From Pinguiococcus pyrenoidosus (lineage: Eukaryota; Sar; Pinguiophyceae; Pinguiochrysidales; Pinguiochrysidaceae), in NCBI GenBank assembly GCA_019677205.1, contig JAAMXY010001024.1, positions 1 to 25,886 on the forward strand: a DNA stretch of 25,886 nt, given 5' to 3'. Each line of letters begins with the position of its first letter. Positions within the stretch are counted from its first letter, which is position 1. Of the stretch, positions 1 to 9,347 are shown one piece after another. The notes under the pieces were generated by a model. It searched no databases, was not told the DNA's origin, and saw nothing but the letters and a program-made list of their open reading frames with translations. Both the position numbers and the translations under genes were made by a program.

Positions 1-3000
1 AAGGAATGTCGGATCCACTTTCAGCTTCAGACTCCACCTTGTCGGAGTCCGGGCTTGCCCGAGATGTCGGCCGAGCACTGAGCGAGTCCAGCAAAAGAGG
101 GATCTTGCGTTGCTGCGCGTCCTCCTGATCGCGGGAGCTTGTCTCGACGTCGTCATCTTCCTCTGCCACGTCCGCAGCCGACAGACGGTAAAGTTCATCC
201 ACCCGTGGCGGTGGCGACGGTATCAGCGCGCTCACGCCCTGCATCCTTTCATCATGGGCAATCCCGGACTCGACGTCCGAATGGATTGCCGGGGGACTCG
301 TCTCATTCGAACGGCGCTTGTGCCCTTGCCTCCTCCTGGGGTCCCTTCGTCTCCCCTTTCGCTTTCGGCGTCCCTCCCGTCTTCTGGGAGCAAAGGTTCT
401 CACTCCCCTGGCAGCAGCCAGGGTCGCCACTTCGACGAACAGACGCCTCAGCACCGAATCTTGATCTGCCGGCGTCGAGGCCGTCATCTCGTGGAGAGCT
501 TGACGCAGAACGCTTGCGGTACTTGCTCTGGAAGCTGCCGCGTCTTTCTCCGTTCCCTCAGTTGCAGTTTGCTCCGGGGCGAGCCCGCCGCAGGGGTCAT
601 CTCTCGCAGCGGGCGCCTGGGAAGCGGTTGGAGACGAGTTGCTTGGCCGTCGCTCTCCGAGGTGCAAAGCCCTGTCGTCTAGAGCAACTGCGTACGGATC
701 TTTCCTCGCGTGCCCATGATCTGCACCTGGAAGACGGCTTTGGCTTGCAGCGTCAGACGCTCCTGTGCTTCTCTGGGGCCCGAAGATGATTGCTCGGGGG
801 AGGGGTGCAGCGGGAAAGATCTCCCTCACGTCGATCTGCCGGTGTTGACGAAGATCCCGATCCTGGTTCCTGTCCCTTTCTTGCATCAGATAGAGACTTC
901 GCGAGGGGACTTGCTTGCTTTGCCCTGCCATCTCGCCCTTCTCCGATCGCCTCGCAGCTGAAGTCATGGGCGATGTGCCTTCCGCGTCCACACCATCTGG
1001 GTCAACACGCTTGGCTTGCTCGTCCGGTGCAGGATCATGATGACCATCCAGGACAGGAAACGATTCGCGCTTCGCAGTCCGCTCCAGCGCTCCAGAACCG
1101 CTCCTTTGGGACGGGAAGGGACAAAGCGAAGGTGAGACTCTGGAGATCGTCCGTGGCTTCCTTCGGTCAATGCGCCCTCACCTCTGCCCACTTGGAGATT
1201 GGTGATGACCTGCTCTTCCCCCAGTCTCGCCTAAGCGACTGCTCGTCGAATCCTGTCCAGGAGCCTCTCCCTGGTTGCTGACCCCCGAATCAGTCTCTGA
1301 ATCTACTGTCAGCGCTTGAGCGGGAAGACCGAGTCCATTTTGCACAGAGCCCGGCTTGGAACTATCGGCATCAGAGATTGCGCTCTGGATTGACTTGACG
1401 TCCTCTTCCACGGCCTCGCTATCTTCAACAGGCGTTGCGATGGCTTCCGACAAGGTGAACCACCCGACATGCTCCTGCGGCTCGTTGACGCATGCACGGA
1501 GCTTCCCGCCTGACAGCTGCACCGTGTCCTGGATCGTCACCACGGTTCCTTTGGGAATGGGAGAAAGCGGCTCGGAGTCAAGCTCCTTCGCGGCCCTCCG
1601 CTTGGCCCCATTGTCTGTCACGATCCGATACCTGCGTGCAGCCTTTGGAGTCGACCCCTCCGATGATGCCTCCTCTCGCCTCTTTTGTCCCTTTCGCCCT
1701 TCTTGCTTGCTGCACGGCGTCAGAAGCTTCAGAATGGATGGCTTGAGGCTTATCCAGCCCTCGTACTGCGCAGGTGCTGTGACATGGACTCTCTCAGCGC
1801 CATTGGCGAGCTGGACGATGCGGTCAACCTGTATGCGCTCGCCTCGTGGGATCGACGTCCGCTCGTCGGAATCCAGTGCTGCGTCGCTCCTCCGCTTCGC
1901 GCCGTTCTCCGTGGCCACCACGAAGCGGAGGTGGGACAGGTCCTCGATGGCAATATCCGGTCGGAACGTGATCCAGCCGGTCCACTGCTCGGGCTCAATC
2001 ACAAAGGCCCTCAGCTTCCCACCATCCAGGGTCACCACCTCTCCGAAGGCCACGAGTGCTCCTTGCGGAATCGGGTCCAACTCCGGCGAATTGAGCGCTT
2101 CAGCTTCGCGTCTCTTCGCTCCGTTCTCCGTGACGATCCTGAAGCGGCTTTCTGGGAAGCGGCGCCATTCTTCCAAGCGTTCTCCGATTTCGACCTCAGA
2201 GAAAGACGGACCGTGGCCGGGAGCGGATGCATCACCCGCTCTGCGAGCAAGAGCGAAGAGCTCGTCGTCACTTGCCTCATCTTCCTCACTACTTGCCCGA
2301 GAGGACACGGCCAGCTCGGCGTCGTCACTTTGCTGCACTTTTCGCCCGCTTACGTCTGAATGGTGATCATCTCCTGCAGCATCCTCTCCTGACTTGTCTG
2401 AAGTGCTGCTCATGCTGGGGGCGACCTCACTTGGCTTGGTTTCGTCATCGCGTGCCTCTTCAGCTTGGTCGTCCTGCACGTTCCCGGTCGTGGAACCAAC
2501 TTCCGCCTCCGCCTCCGCCTCCGCCTCCGCCTCCGCCTCCGCTTCCACCACAGCCGCCTGACGACTCGCTGCATTCATGCTCACCAGTTTTCCTTTCTCT
2601 TCCGTGGGGGAGTCCGCTTCATTGTCCTCTTCTCCAAAGTCCTCAAAGCCAAGATCCATCTCGCCGTCGCCGCGCATCGAGCGACTGGGAGGTTGCGCGG
2701 AGGCGCCCTGGCCAGTCGAAGCCGCTTTGCCTTGCATCCTCGTTGCAGAGGGATGTTGCACTTCAGCGAGGCTAGTCTCTTGTCTCACCAAGGAAGGAGG
2801 AATGGGCTGTGTCCTTGGGCTTCTCGTGTCCGGCCGCGACGGCCGCTTCTGGTTTAGTGCTGCGCTGCCAAGGCACTCAATGGAGAAGCGCAACTCAAAC
2901 TGCGCTATGATGTCTCCGCCAGGTGCGAAGAGCGGCAGTTCCTGCCGAAGAGTGACCCAAGTCGCGAGCGGCGCTGGTCCCGGATCCGCTGGCAGAATTA

Positions 3001-3484
3001 GTCTGCCCGTGAAGTCCCGTCTTGCGCGCGCTTCCCAGTCCTTGTCCAGGTCCTGGTACACTCCCATACCGACATCTTCAAGGGTCTGTGCCTCCTCAAT
3101 TGCCCGAAAGTAGGACACGTCGTCGTCATAGGTCTCCAGTGCCTTGCTGAAGCTGCTCTCGACAGCCACATTCACCATCCCCAGAACACGGAGCCTCGCA
3201 GCCGCCTCTTCATTGCCCAAGATGACGGAAAGCGGTGCCGCTCGCAGACTCCGCAAGAGCTCTTCCGCCTCCGCGCGCAGATACAGCACTTTTCCGAACA
3301 CTTCCTCGTCGGTTCGTGCCTGCATCTTCATGAGAGGCACTCCTGCGAGACGGAAAACCAGCAGCGCATCGGCTTCCTCGTCCACAAATCGGCGCAATCG
3401 CCGCACGGCAGCGCTGATTCGGAAGCTGCTGTCCCTCGAAGGATGACCCTCGGTCGTCCCGGACATGTTCTGAAACAAAGACAT
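1..3484 (-). CDS. Large acidic protein with three SH3-like repeats; C-terminus runs off the window
   Basis: Two inferred exons: 1182-3484 and 1-1103 or so. The first exon alone would stop at 1178-1180, but that stop lies inside a donor (AG|GTGAGG). Splicing to a pyrimidine-rich acceptor near 1104 (alternative 1140) restores a frame that stays open for about 367 codons to the window edge. Residues 1-210 form an unrecognised globular region. Residues 280-440 are Asp/Glu/Ser-rich with an alternating Glu-Ala run at 314-328. Three repeats of about 65 residues follow at 448-512, 520-585 and 619-683; each begins near an Asn-Gly-Ala-Lys-Arg-Arg motif, has a Pro-[RKQ]-Gly turn and ends near Gly-Trp. 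These resemble bacterial-SH3/SH3-like barrels, which usually bind peptides or polymers. The second exon has an Arg/Lys-rich, nuclear-signal-like block and an acidic end. The start may instead be the second ATG (residue 7), because a strong acceptor-like TTTGTTTCAG lies between the two. Function unknown. Confidence 0.7.
2503..2542. repeat. Coding hexanucleotide microsatellite (CCGCCT)n
   Basis: About six to seven tandem CCGCCT units. On the minus strand they read as alternating Glu and Ala codons (residues 314-328 of the SH3-like repeat protein). Because the unit is 6 nt, copy-number change would alter the length of the Glu-Ala run without shifting the frame. Confidence 0.9.
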
Positions 3485-4800
3485 TCAAGCAGACTTTTCC
3501 ATAGAGCTGAGTGCGGCGCGGCGCGGCGGCAAAGGGTCGCAGCCTTTGATATGCGTGAGGCCTGGATTTCCGGACTCTTCAGAGCATTGCCGCAGATTGC
3601 TGACCTATCCTGCGGTACTCTGTTACAATTTGAGACAGCACCAGATGTGCTGTAGCATTTCAAGATTCTCGTGCCAAGCGGTCGTGGCCCAAGGCGCCGC
3701 AAAAGGTCTGCGAGAAACTCCGCTTCGGATCGGCATTGCGCTTTGAATCCGCAAGAGGTGAAACTTCGTCGAATTGCAGGTTGGATCATATGTCATAAAC
3801 GAGGGGGATTCTGACCAATCAACGTGTGATCGTATCTGGATCCGGGAAAGACCTCTTTGATTCCTTTGATGCCGTAGCGACTTCAGGCGGACTGAGCGAC
3901 TGAGCATTGGTCCTGCTCATGCTCAGTCTTGCGGCAGCTCTGAGCTACTTGACATGAGCGAGGCTGTCTTCATGATTCGTGAATCTTCTCTATCGTCGCA
4001 CAGGTCGTTTTGTTTGTACGAACCATGTCAAAAGGAGCGAGGCAGCAGCATTAGCAAGAAGGCGCAGCAGCGGCGCGCCATGGCTGATGCATTGCTGTTG
4101 CTTGCACTTGAATGCTGTGCGTCGCACTGCATCAGACTCGATTGGTTCGGAAAAAAAGTCGCGATGCAAGATTCTTTCTCCTCATCAGAGTCAAGAATGC
4201 AGAAGTGGATTCAATTGCGCCGCGCGTGAAAGATGGGCGCATAAGAACTCCCAAGTCACGCAGAACATGACACGAGCGTGACAAAGGTAGCTGGATCCGC
4301 TCGGCAGTAGCTCAGTTGATTGCCGCCCGGTACTCCGGTGGTTGCGGTACTTTCGTCACTCCAGGGCCTCGGCCAGTCCCGCTACGACCTCTCGATCCCG
4401 CGCCAATCCCGTGCAGAGGGGAAAATTCATGGCGCTTCATAAAGACGTAATGTACGCGTCACCGAACAGTGGCTGGGAGAGGCGCTTCTACAGATGCGGA
4501 TCCTCTCTGAAACTCGGACGCTCGGAGCCTCTTCTCTCGCCATATAGCGCCGCCAAGCCGCTGAGCCGAGCGCCCAGACTCCGTGCGCGGCATTTCTCGG
4601 CACGACCGCCAAAATGCGCAGGACGTCGTTTCCGCGTCGACGGTGCTGCTGATCCGCTCTCGTTGCCGAGCCGTAGGAAATCAGTCCTAAGCGACTTGCG
4701 GTGGCCGCCACCGCGCCACCCGGACGGCGTGAAGTCTGCGGATGAGCCACTCCTAAGCTTGCGCACCATTCCGTCAAGGTGCGGTCTTCGGACGCCAGTC
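3485..4800. other. Gene-poor divergent intergenic region
   Basis: This 1.3 kb lies between the 5' ends of the minus-strand SH3-like repeat gene and the plus-strand hydrolase and should hold both promoters. Only short, overlapping open frames without recognisable domains are present. An in-frame open stretch precedes the hydrolase start from about 4342, with ATGs at 4429 and 4450, and would add up to 124 Arg/Ser/Pro-rich residues; I left it out because nothing in it looks conserved. I see no tRNA, terminator or clear TATA element. Confidence 0.5.
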
Positions 4801-5794
4801 ATGTCGAGTCGACGGCTGTGGAACTCCCGGAAGTACCACGACTCCGGCGGCACCAACTACCGCATTCGCGGCCCTCCGGGCGGCCACCAAGTGGTTTGCA
4901 TCCACGGCAATCACGCGTTTAGCTACGTGTACGATGGCGTGGCCAAGCGTATCGCGCAGGCGGGCTTCCAGGTGCTCACTTATGACTTGCTGGGGCGTGG
5001 GCACACTCGCTCGTCGGCCGGCGGGTACGCTCCAGAGGCGCATGTGACCCAGCTGCGCCATCTACTGCATCGGCTTGGGTGGCTGCGGCGAAGTACACAC
5101 GTGATAGGCCATGGCTTGGGCGGTGCGATCGCGATCATGTACACGACGGAGTACGGCGCGGAAAACGTGGTGTCTCTCACGCTTCTTGCGCCGCTGGGCT
5201 TCACGGAGCCACGCAGATGCGACTCCTGCTACTTCTGCGTCGGTCTGCCCTTCTTCAGCTTCACTCAGGATGAGATACGCGAATGGAAGAAAGGTTCGTG
5301 AGTCTCGTTCGCTGCGTCACTAGGATTCCCGCTACCAGATCTGATGCTTTTGCTTCTGACGCCGATGATGACCTTAACTCTGCTGCTCGCTTCTCTCCAC
5401 AGATCTTTACTGGAACGGCAGCGCGCTGGAGGCGGAGATTCTTCACTTGCAGAAACTGCAGTACTTCATGAAGCCCGGAAGCCGGCAAGCTTTCGTAGAC
5501 ACGACGGCACAGCTTGGGCAATTGAATCTCGAGTCGAATCTCAAGGAGCTGAGCAAGCGGACGAACCTTCGGTTGTTGATAATTTGGGGGGAGCAGGACA
5601 TGAGCGTTCCGCTGCAGCCGAGTCTGCAAAAAGTCCGGCACATCCTGACCGATGCTGCCGCCACCACCTCGTACCGAATAGTGAAGAATGCGGCGCACGC
5701 CAGCTTCATTGAGAACGAGGATGAAGTGGTTCCGATTTTGAGGGACTTCCTGATTGTTGAACAGGAGGACTGGGAGAATGTAAACGAGTTGTGA
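4801..5794 (+). CDS. Alpha/beta-hydrolase fold protein with Gly in place of the nucleophile Ser
   Basis: Exons 4801-5293 and 5403-5794, 294 residues, joined across a 109-nt intron with matching phase (Lys-Lys|Asp-Leu-Tyr-Trp-Asn-Gly). The fold is clear: oxyanion His-Gly at 35-36, a Tyr-Asp-Leu-Leu-Gly-Arg-Gly strand turn at 61-67, a nucleophile elbow at 103-108, Trp-Gly-Glu-Gln-Asp at 226-230 (acid Asp230) and Asn-Ala-Ala-His at 260-263 (base His263). The elbow, however, reads Gly-His-Gly-Leu-Gly-Gly: residue 105, normally the catalytic Ser, is Gly (codon GGC, one base from AGC). The Asp and His are kept. The protein could be a non-catalytic hydrolase homologue, or this may be a sequence error or edited site. 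The 294-residue length is typical. The start was chosen at the ATG immediately before the first conserved region. The gene converges on the next one, with 92 bp between stops. Confidence 0.8.
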
Positions 5795-5886
5795 TGCAGG
5801 GCGACCAGGGGGTCGGCATGAGCTAGGTAGGCATCGTAGGCAGTATTTACTCAATTTCCTTGCGGCGTCGTTCGCTGCTCGAGAGA

Positions 5887-6766
5887 CTACTCCAGTCCAT
5901 TGGCCGCGACGGCGTCGACGAACGACTTGATGACTGGGAATATCCGGTCTGCAGCGGGGGTTTCATCTTCCATGAAGGCAATCTCGGTGACAAAATCCGC
6001 TTGAGGGCAAGGTGGAAAGTAAGGAGCCTCAGTTCCGTGCAGCATCAGAGTGCTCGCCAGCGAAGACCTGGCACTTACCATGGCCCACATCGTCAAGGTG
6101 GAGATACATGTCAAGCCCCGTCTCTACTCCCGCTCGACTCCGGGCCAAGGCCAGCGCCTGCGCAGGCAGAGATTTGTGCACGCGTCGGCGAACCAGCCCA
6201 CAAGGGTTTTGATGATTATCATCCGTAGCATCAGGCGCTACGTACCACGTTCATGGAATGGCTGCTCGTCGACGGCACCACGGCATCATCCGCGCCGTGG
6301 ATCAGCAGGATCGGGGGAACTCTGCGAACGCCCTCGGCAGACATTCTCCGAAGCTCCTGTCGCGGGCTGAGCTCATCGAAGAGCTCTGGGGAGCCACCGC
6401 AAGCGGGCTTCATCGGGCTTATGTCTGCGACGCCTCGAGACTCCTCGTAGACGTAGTGGGTCCGAATGTCATACACACCTGTGGAAAACGGAGGCACCCA
6501 GCGCGAAGATCAACGGCGCGCCGAAGACATCATCTCGCGAACGATGAGATCTTGCAGCACCTGCAACACCGACGAAGGCGTCGGGGAGCACGGTGGAAAG
6601 CTCGTGCAGACTCGGCGAGGCGTGAATCATGTGCTTGGTGACCAGATCACCCTCGGTTTGGTTCTCGGCACGCGCCAGATCCTCGGCTGCCCAGAGCGTG
6701 GAGAGACTCGTGATATGCCCACCAGAGCTGTGTCCACATACGATGAGCCCTGGGTGGCACGAAGAC

Positions 6767-6797
<31 letters not shown>

Positions 6798-7697
6798 TCA
6801 CCTCACGGCGCATCGAATGCAAGCGGCAGAGTGCCCGATTTGTCCTACCCGCCTCGACCTCGCGGTCCCCCAGCGCGGCACGCCCTTCCCGAGATCTAGC
6901 CCACTTGGTCGCAAGGGCCACAGAAGACGCCTGACAAGGATCAGAAAACAGAAAGCCATCGGTCAGGCGGGCAGCCATACGCCTCTCTCTCTCTCTCTCT
7001 CTCTCTGAGCGCCAGGACGCACCTGCCCCCATGCCGTGGCCAGCGGATAGGTTGGGTAGCCGCAGACCACCACCGTGCACTGGGTGACATTGCTGAGGCG
7101 CCTTGCGAAGCTCCGGTAGAAGAGCTTTGTGCCAGAGCCCCACGCACCACCGTGAAAGAACAAGAGCACAGGTCTGGGTCGCCTGTGGGTCGTCTGCCTC
7201 CCTTCCCGATAGATCACGTCCAGGCGGTGCTCCGTCGCGTTGCCATACTGCAGATCCAGCAGGACGTTCTCTGGCCGGAAGTACTCCCCAATCATCTCCG
7301 GCTTGCCCACCGCGGTGCTCAGGCCACTGGCAACAGCAGACCTATGGTCGACGCACCGGCAGCAGTAAGACTTCCGCTCTCAACGGGTTTCAGGCGCACT
7401 CGGCGGAAGAAGACCAAGAAGACCAAGAAGGTCGTGTAGGATTGCTTACAAGTCGGATAACCGCTTCACCACGCCAGCGTTGCGGGCCACGTCCAGCACT
7501 CGCGTCAGAAGGTTGCTCTCCTCGGCGCCGTCATTCTCGAGGGTCGACATGTACAAGGGCCGCAGCCGCTCCGGAACTTCGTTCGCTAGTAAACGCCGGT
7601 GCCTGGCAGGGGTCGTGAGGCTGTAGCACAGCAGCACGGGGGCAGACACGACGAGCAGGAATTTCGCCCATGTCCGCGCCTTGGACATTGTCTCCAA
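5887..7697 (-). CDS. Isoprenylcysteine methylesterase-like alpha/beta-hydrolase, seven exons
   Basis: Exons (5' to 3'): 7450-7697, 7023-7326, 6849-6930, 6561-6749, 6246-6478, 6079-6157, 5887-5999. All six junctions are GT-AG and in phase, giving 415 residues. The N-terminus has one hydrophobic segment (11-27), so the protein is probably anchored in the ER or another endomembrane. Catalytic features are His-Gly-Gly-Ala-Trp at 141-145 (oxyanion hole), Gly-His-Ser-Ser-Gly-Gly at 217-222 (nucleophile Ser219), Gly-Ala-Asp-Asp at 336-339 (acid) and Gly-His-Ala-Asp-Phe at 377-381 (His378). The block Gly-Val-Tyr-Asp-Ile...His-Tyr...Arg-Gly-Val...Ser-Pro-Met (275-297) is typical of the prenylcysteine methylesterase (ICME) group, which hydrolyses the methyl ester of farnesylated proteins. 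Substrate assignment is by family only; other HGGxW esterases are possible. Introns are 79-123 nt. Confidence 0.85.
6767..6792. repeat. (GA)13 microsatellite in intron 3 of the methylesterase-like gene
   Basis: Perfect GA dinucleotide repeat. On the transcribed (minus) strand it is a CU tract just upstream of the acceptor of intron 3 (6750-6848) and can serve as its polypyrimidine tract. It is complementary to the CT repeat at 6983-7006. Confidence 0.95.
6983..7006. repeat. (CT)12 microsatellite in intron 2 of the methylesterase-like gene
   Basis: Perfect CT dinucleotide repeat. On the transcribed strand it is an AG tract shortly after the donor of intron 2 (6931-7022). With the repeat at 6767-6792 it forms an inverted pair flanking the 82-nt exon 3. 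Confidence 0.95.
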
Positions 7698-8084
7698 GGC
7701 TCACGCGCTCCACAGAAGTATGAGAGCGATGTGCGAGCAGCTCGTCGCTCGCATACGTGGCGCGCCGACGACGCAATCTAGAAGCTTTCTCCGCTGGTCT
7801 TTTTCCGTCCTCTGTCACATCCCCGCAAGAAATGTGCTATTTTAGCGAACTAAATGGCATGTTTTTCCGTACCACTATCGAAAGTAGCCACCGAAAGGCG
7901 AAAAGCGAAAAGCGAAAAGCGGCCAAAACGCCGAAAAACAAAGGCCTGCCCAAAGAAGAAAACACGCGCGCCTGCTCCGCCGAAAGCGACCGAGGCAAGT
8001 CCGTACGGGTAGGTATGGGTATAGAACAGGAGGACAGAGACCAGAGCGATCGCCGTTGAGGCAAAAGGAAAGGAAACTCAAAGC
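7698..8084. other. Intergenic region with a short tandem repeat
   Basis: It separates the 3' end of the glycosylase gene from the 5' end of the methylesterase-like gene, both on the minus strand. It contains three perfect GCGAAAA units at 7898-7918 within a locally A-rich stretch. I see no gene here; it should hold the methylesterase promoter. Confidence 0.6.
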
Positions 8085-8720
8085 CTACGTCGGCGTGGAG
8101 AAGTGGCGCGAGGTTCGTCTACAGCGCTCCGTGCCTCTCGATCTCTCTCGCTTCGGCTTATGGACGTCCCTCGCGCGTGGTGTGTCGTCAATCCTTCCGC
8201 CTGATCCCTGCTTGCTGGTCTTCCAACGCCAGTACTTGCGCAGCTCGAGGTCCTGTGGCGGTTCCTCCGGCATTTCACGCCGCACAAACATGTCGTACGC
8301 ATCCTTCGCATACTGCCCACAGCTGAACAGTTTCCGCGCGTCGCCATTCCAATCCTGTTCGCAGAAGTCGCGGGCAAACTTTACGAGCGCTACGCATCGC
8401 TTGTTCGCCAGGCCAAGTGGTTGCAACAAAAGACGAAGCGCGGATGGCTTGGCCATCTGTGTCGTGAGATGAGCGCCAAGGCTGCCGTTTTTGCACCTTG
8501 CTGAAGCGACACTTTTAGGTACCTTTAGAAGCTCCGGTGTGGGCCATCTTTCCAAAACGGCTTCGTGGACCCTCTCAACTTGCCTCCAGCTGGTCAGATT
8601 GAGCAACACACAGGCCAAAAGTAGCTTGAAGGGCTCCAAGCAGAAGCGCTCTTCCGCGAGGCCATAGGGTGACAATGGTGGAGCCTCCGGGGGCCTTCCA
8701 TCCGGAGTTTCGCCACCCAT
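8085..8720 (-). CDS. MBD4-type HhH-GPD DNA glycosylase (catalytic domain only)
   Basis: Exons 8523-8720 and 8085-8456, 189 residues. The family removes thymine or uracil mispaired with guanine, often at deaminated methyl-CpG, in nuclear base-excision repair. The core matches the MBD4 catalytic domain: Ser-Pro-Tyr-Gly-Leu near residue 17, the Lys-Leu-Leu-Leu-Ala-Cys-Val-Leu-Leu-Asn-Leu-Thr-Ser helix at 32-44, Leu-Leu-Gln-Pro-Leu-Gly-Leu at 76-82, then Cys-Gly-Gln-Tyr-Ala-Lys-Asp-Ala-Tyr at 112-120. Asp118 is the expected catalytic aspartate. The frame is open through 8457-8522, but this 66-nt segment starts GTACCT, ends ACACAG and corresponds to an insertion absent from the family, so I read it as an intron without a stop. 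There is no methyl-CpG-binding domain. An upstream in-frame ATG at 8759 would add 13 residues; further upstream exons are not excluded. The C-terminal 40 residues are Arg/Lys-rich. Confidence 0.8.
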   Translation of the reverse strand: MGGETPDGRPPEAPPLSPYGLAEERFCLEPFKLLLACVLLNLTSWRQVERVHEAVLERWPTPELLKVPKSVASARCKNGSLGAHLTTQMAKPSALRLLLQPLGLANKRCVALVKFARDFCEQDWNGDARKLFSCGQYAKDAYDMFVRREMPEEPPQDLELRKYWRWKTSKQGSGGRIDDTPRARDVHKPKRERSRGTERCRRTSRHFSTPT

Positions 8721-9347
8721 GCTTTGCCTCCTAGCAGTCAGTCGCCAAGCAAAGTGCATGTCACCAACTCCGCAGCGCGATGTAAGGCTTCACGCCAAGC
8801 TCTGAGGACGACGGGCGTACCATTGGGGACAGCGGTTGCGCTTTCGTGCGTGTAAGCGCTCGGACAGAGCACGCAGGCGTCTCGGTGAAGCTGCCGACGC
8901 GGAGCAATGCCTTCGGAAAAGTGCACTTCTGCGGGAAATGCGTTTCCGAGGCGCCATGCGTCTTCAGTCTTCCGACGCTCAAAGGCCTTTGCGATCCGAC
9001 TTCGAAGGATCAAAGAGGCCTATTATCGTTGTTCAATTTTTTATATTTCAATAAAAATGATGAATTTTATTATAAAACTCAAACTTGGTTTTCCAGCCAT
9101 TTAAATCAAATCAAACCAAAACCCAGGATTTCGCAGTGTTCGGCCACTTTCGCATCGCCACAGCACCATATTTAAGTCCAAATCCGCGCCCCCTGGGGTC
9201 GCAACGCGATCATATTGTCTGCGTGCGCAGCTGGGGCGCATCTGGGGACAGCGGAATCGGACGTCGGCCTTCGTCCGTGGCGTTCTTGGCATCTTGGATA
9301 ACCGTTGATATTCGGAGTTGTGCACCTGCGGGCCATAAGAAGGGATC
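8721..9347. promoter_or_regulatory. Divergent promoter region with a strongly AT-rich core
   Basis: It lies between the 5' ends of the glycosylase (-) and the WW/BTB gene (+). The part from about 9015 to 9120 is very AT-rich (runs such as TTTTTTATATTTC and ATTTAAAT), in sharp contrast to the GC-rich surroundings. It offers several TATA-like sequences, for example ATATTTAAG near 9168. The rest holds only short unsupported open frames. No transcription start can be fixed from sequence alone. Confidence 0.5.

Noticed and set aside
110-1281. Several plus-strand open frames of 80-216 codons
   Set aside because: They lie opposite the phase-matching C-terminal exon of the SH3-like repeat gene and show only Arg/Ser/Pro/Leu-rich composition.
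4300-4375. tRNA-like stretch starting with a D-arm-like GTAGCTCAGTTGATT
   Set aside because: The A-box-like motif is present, but no B-box (GGTTCGA-like), no paired acceptor ends and no convincing anticodon arm follow.
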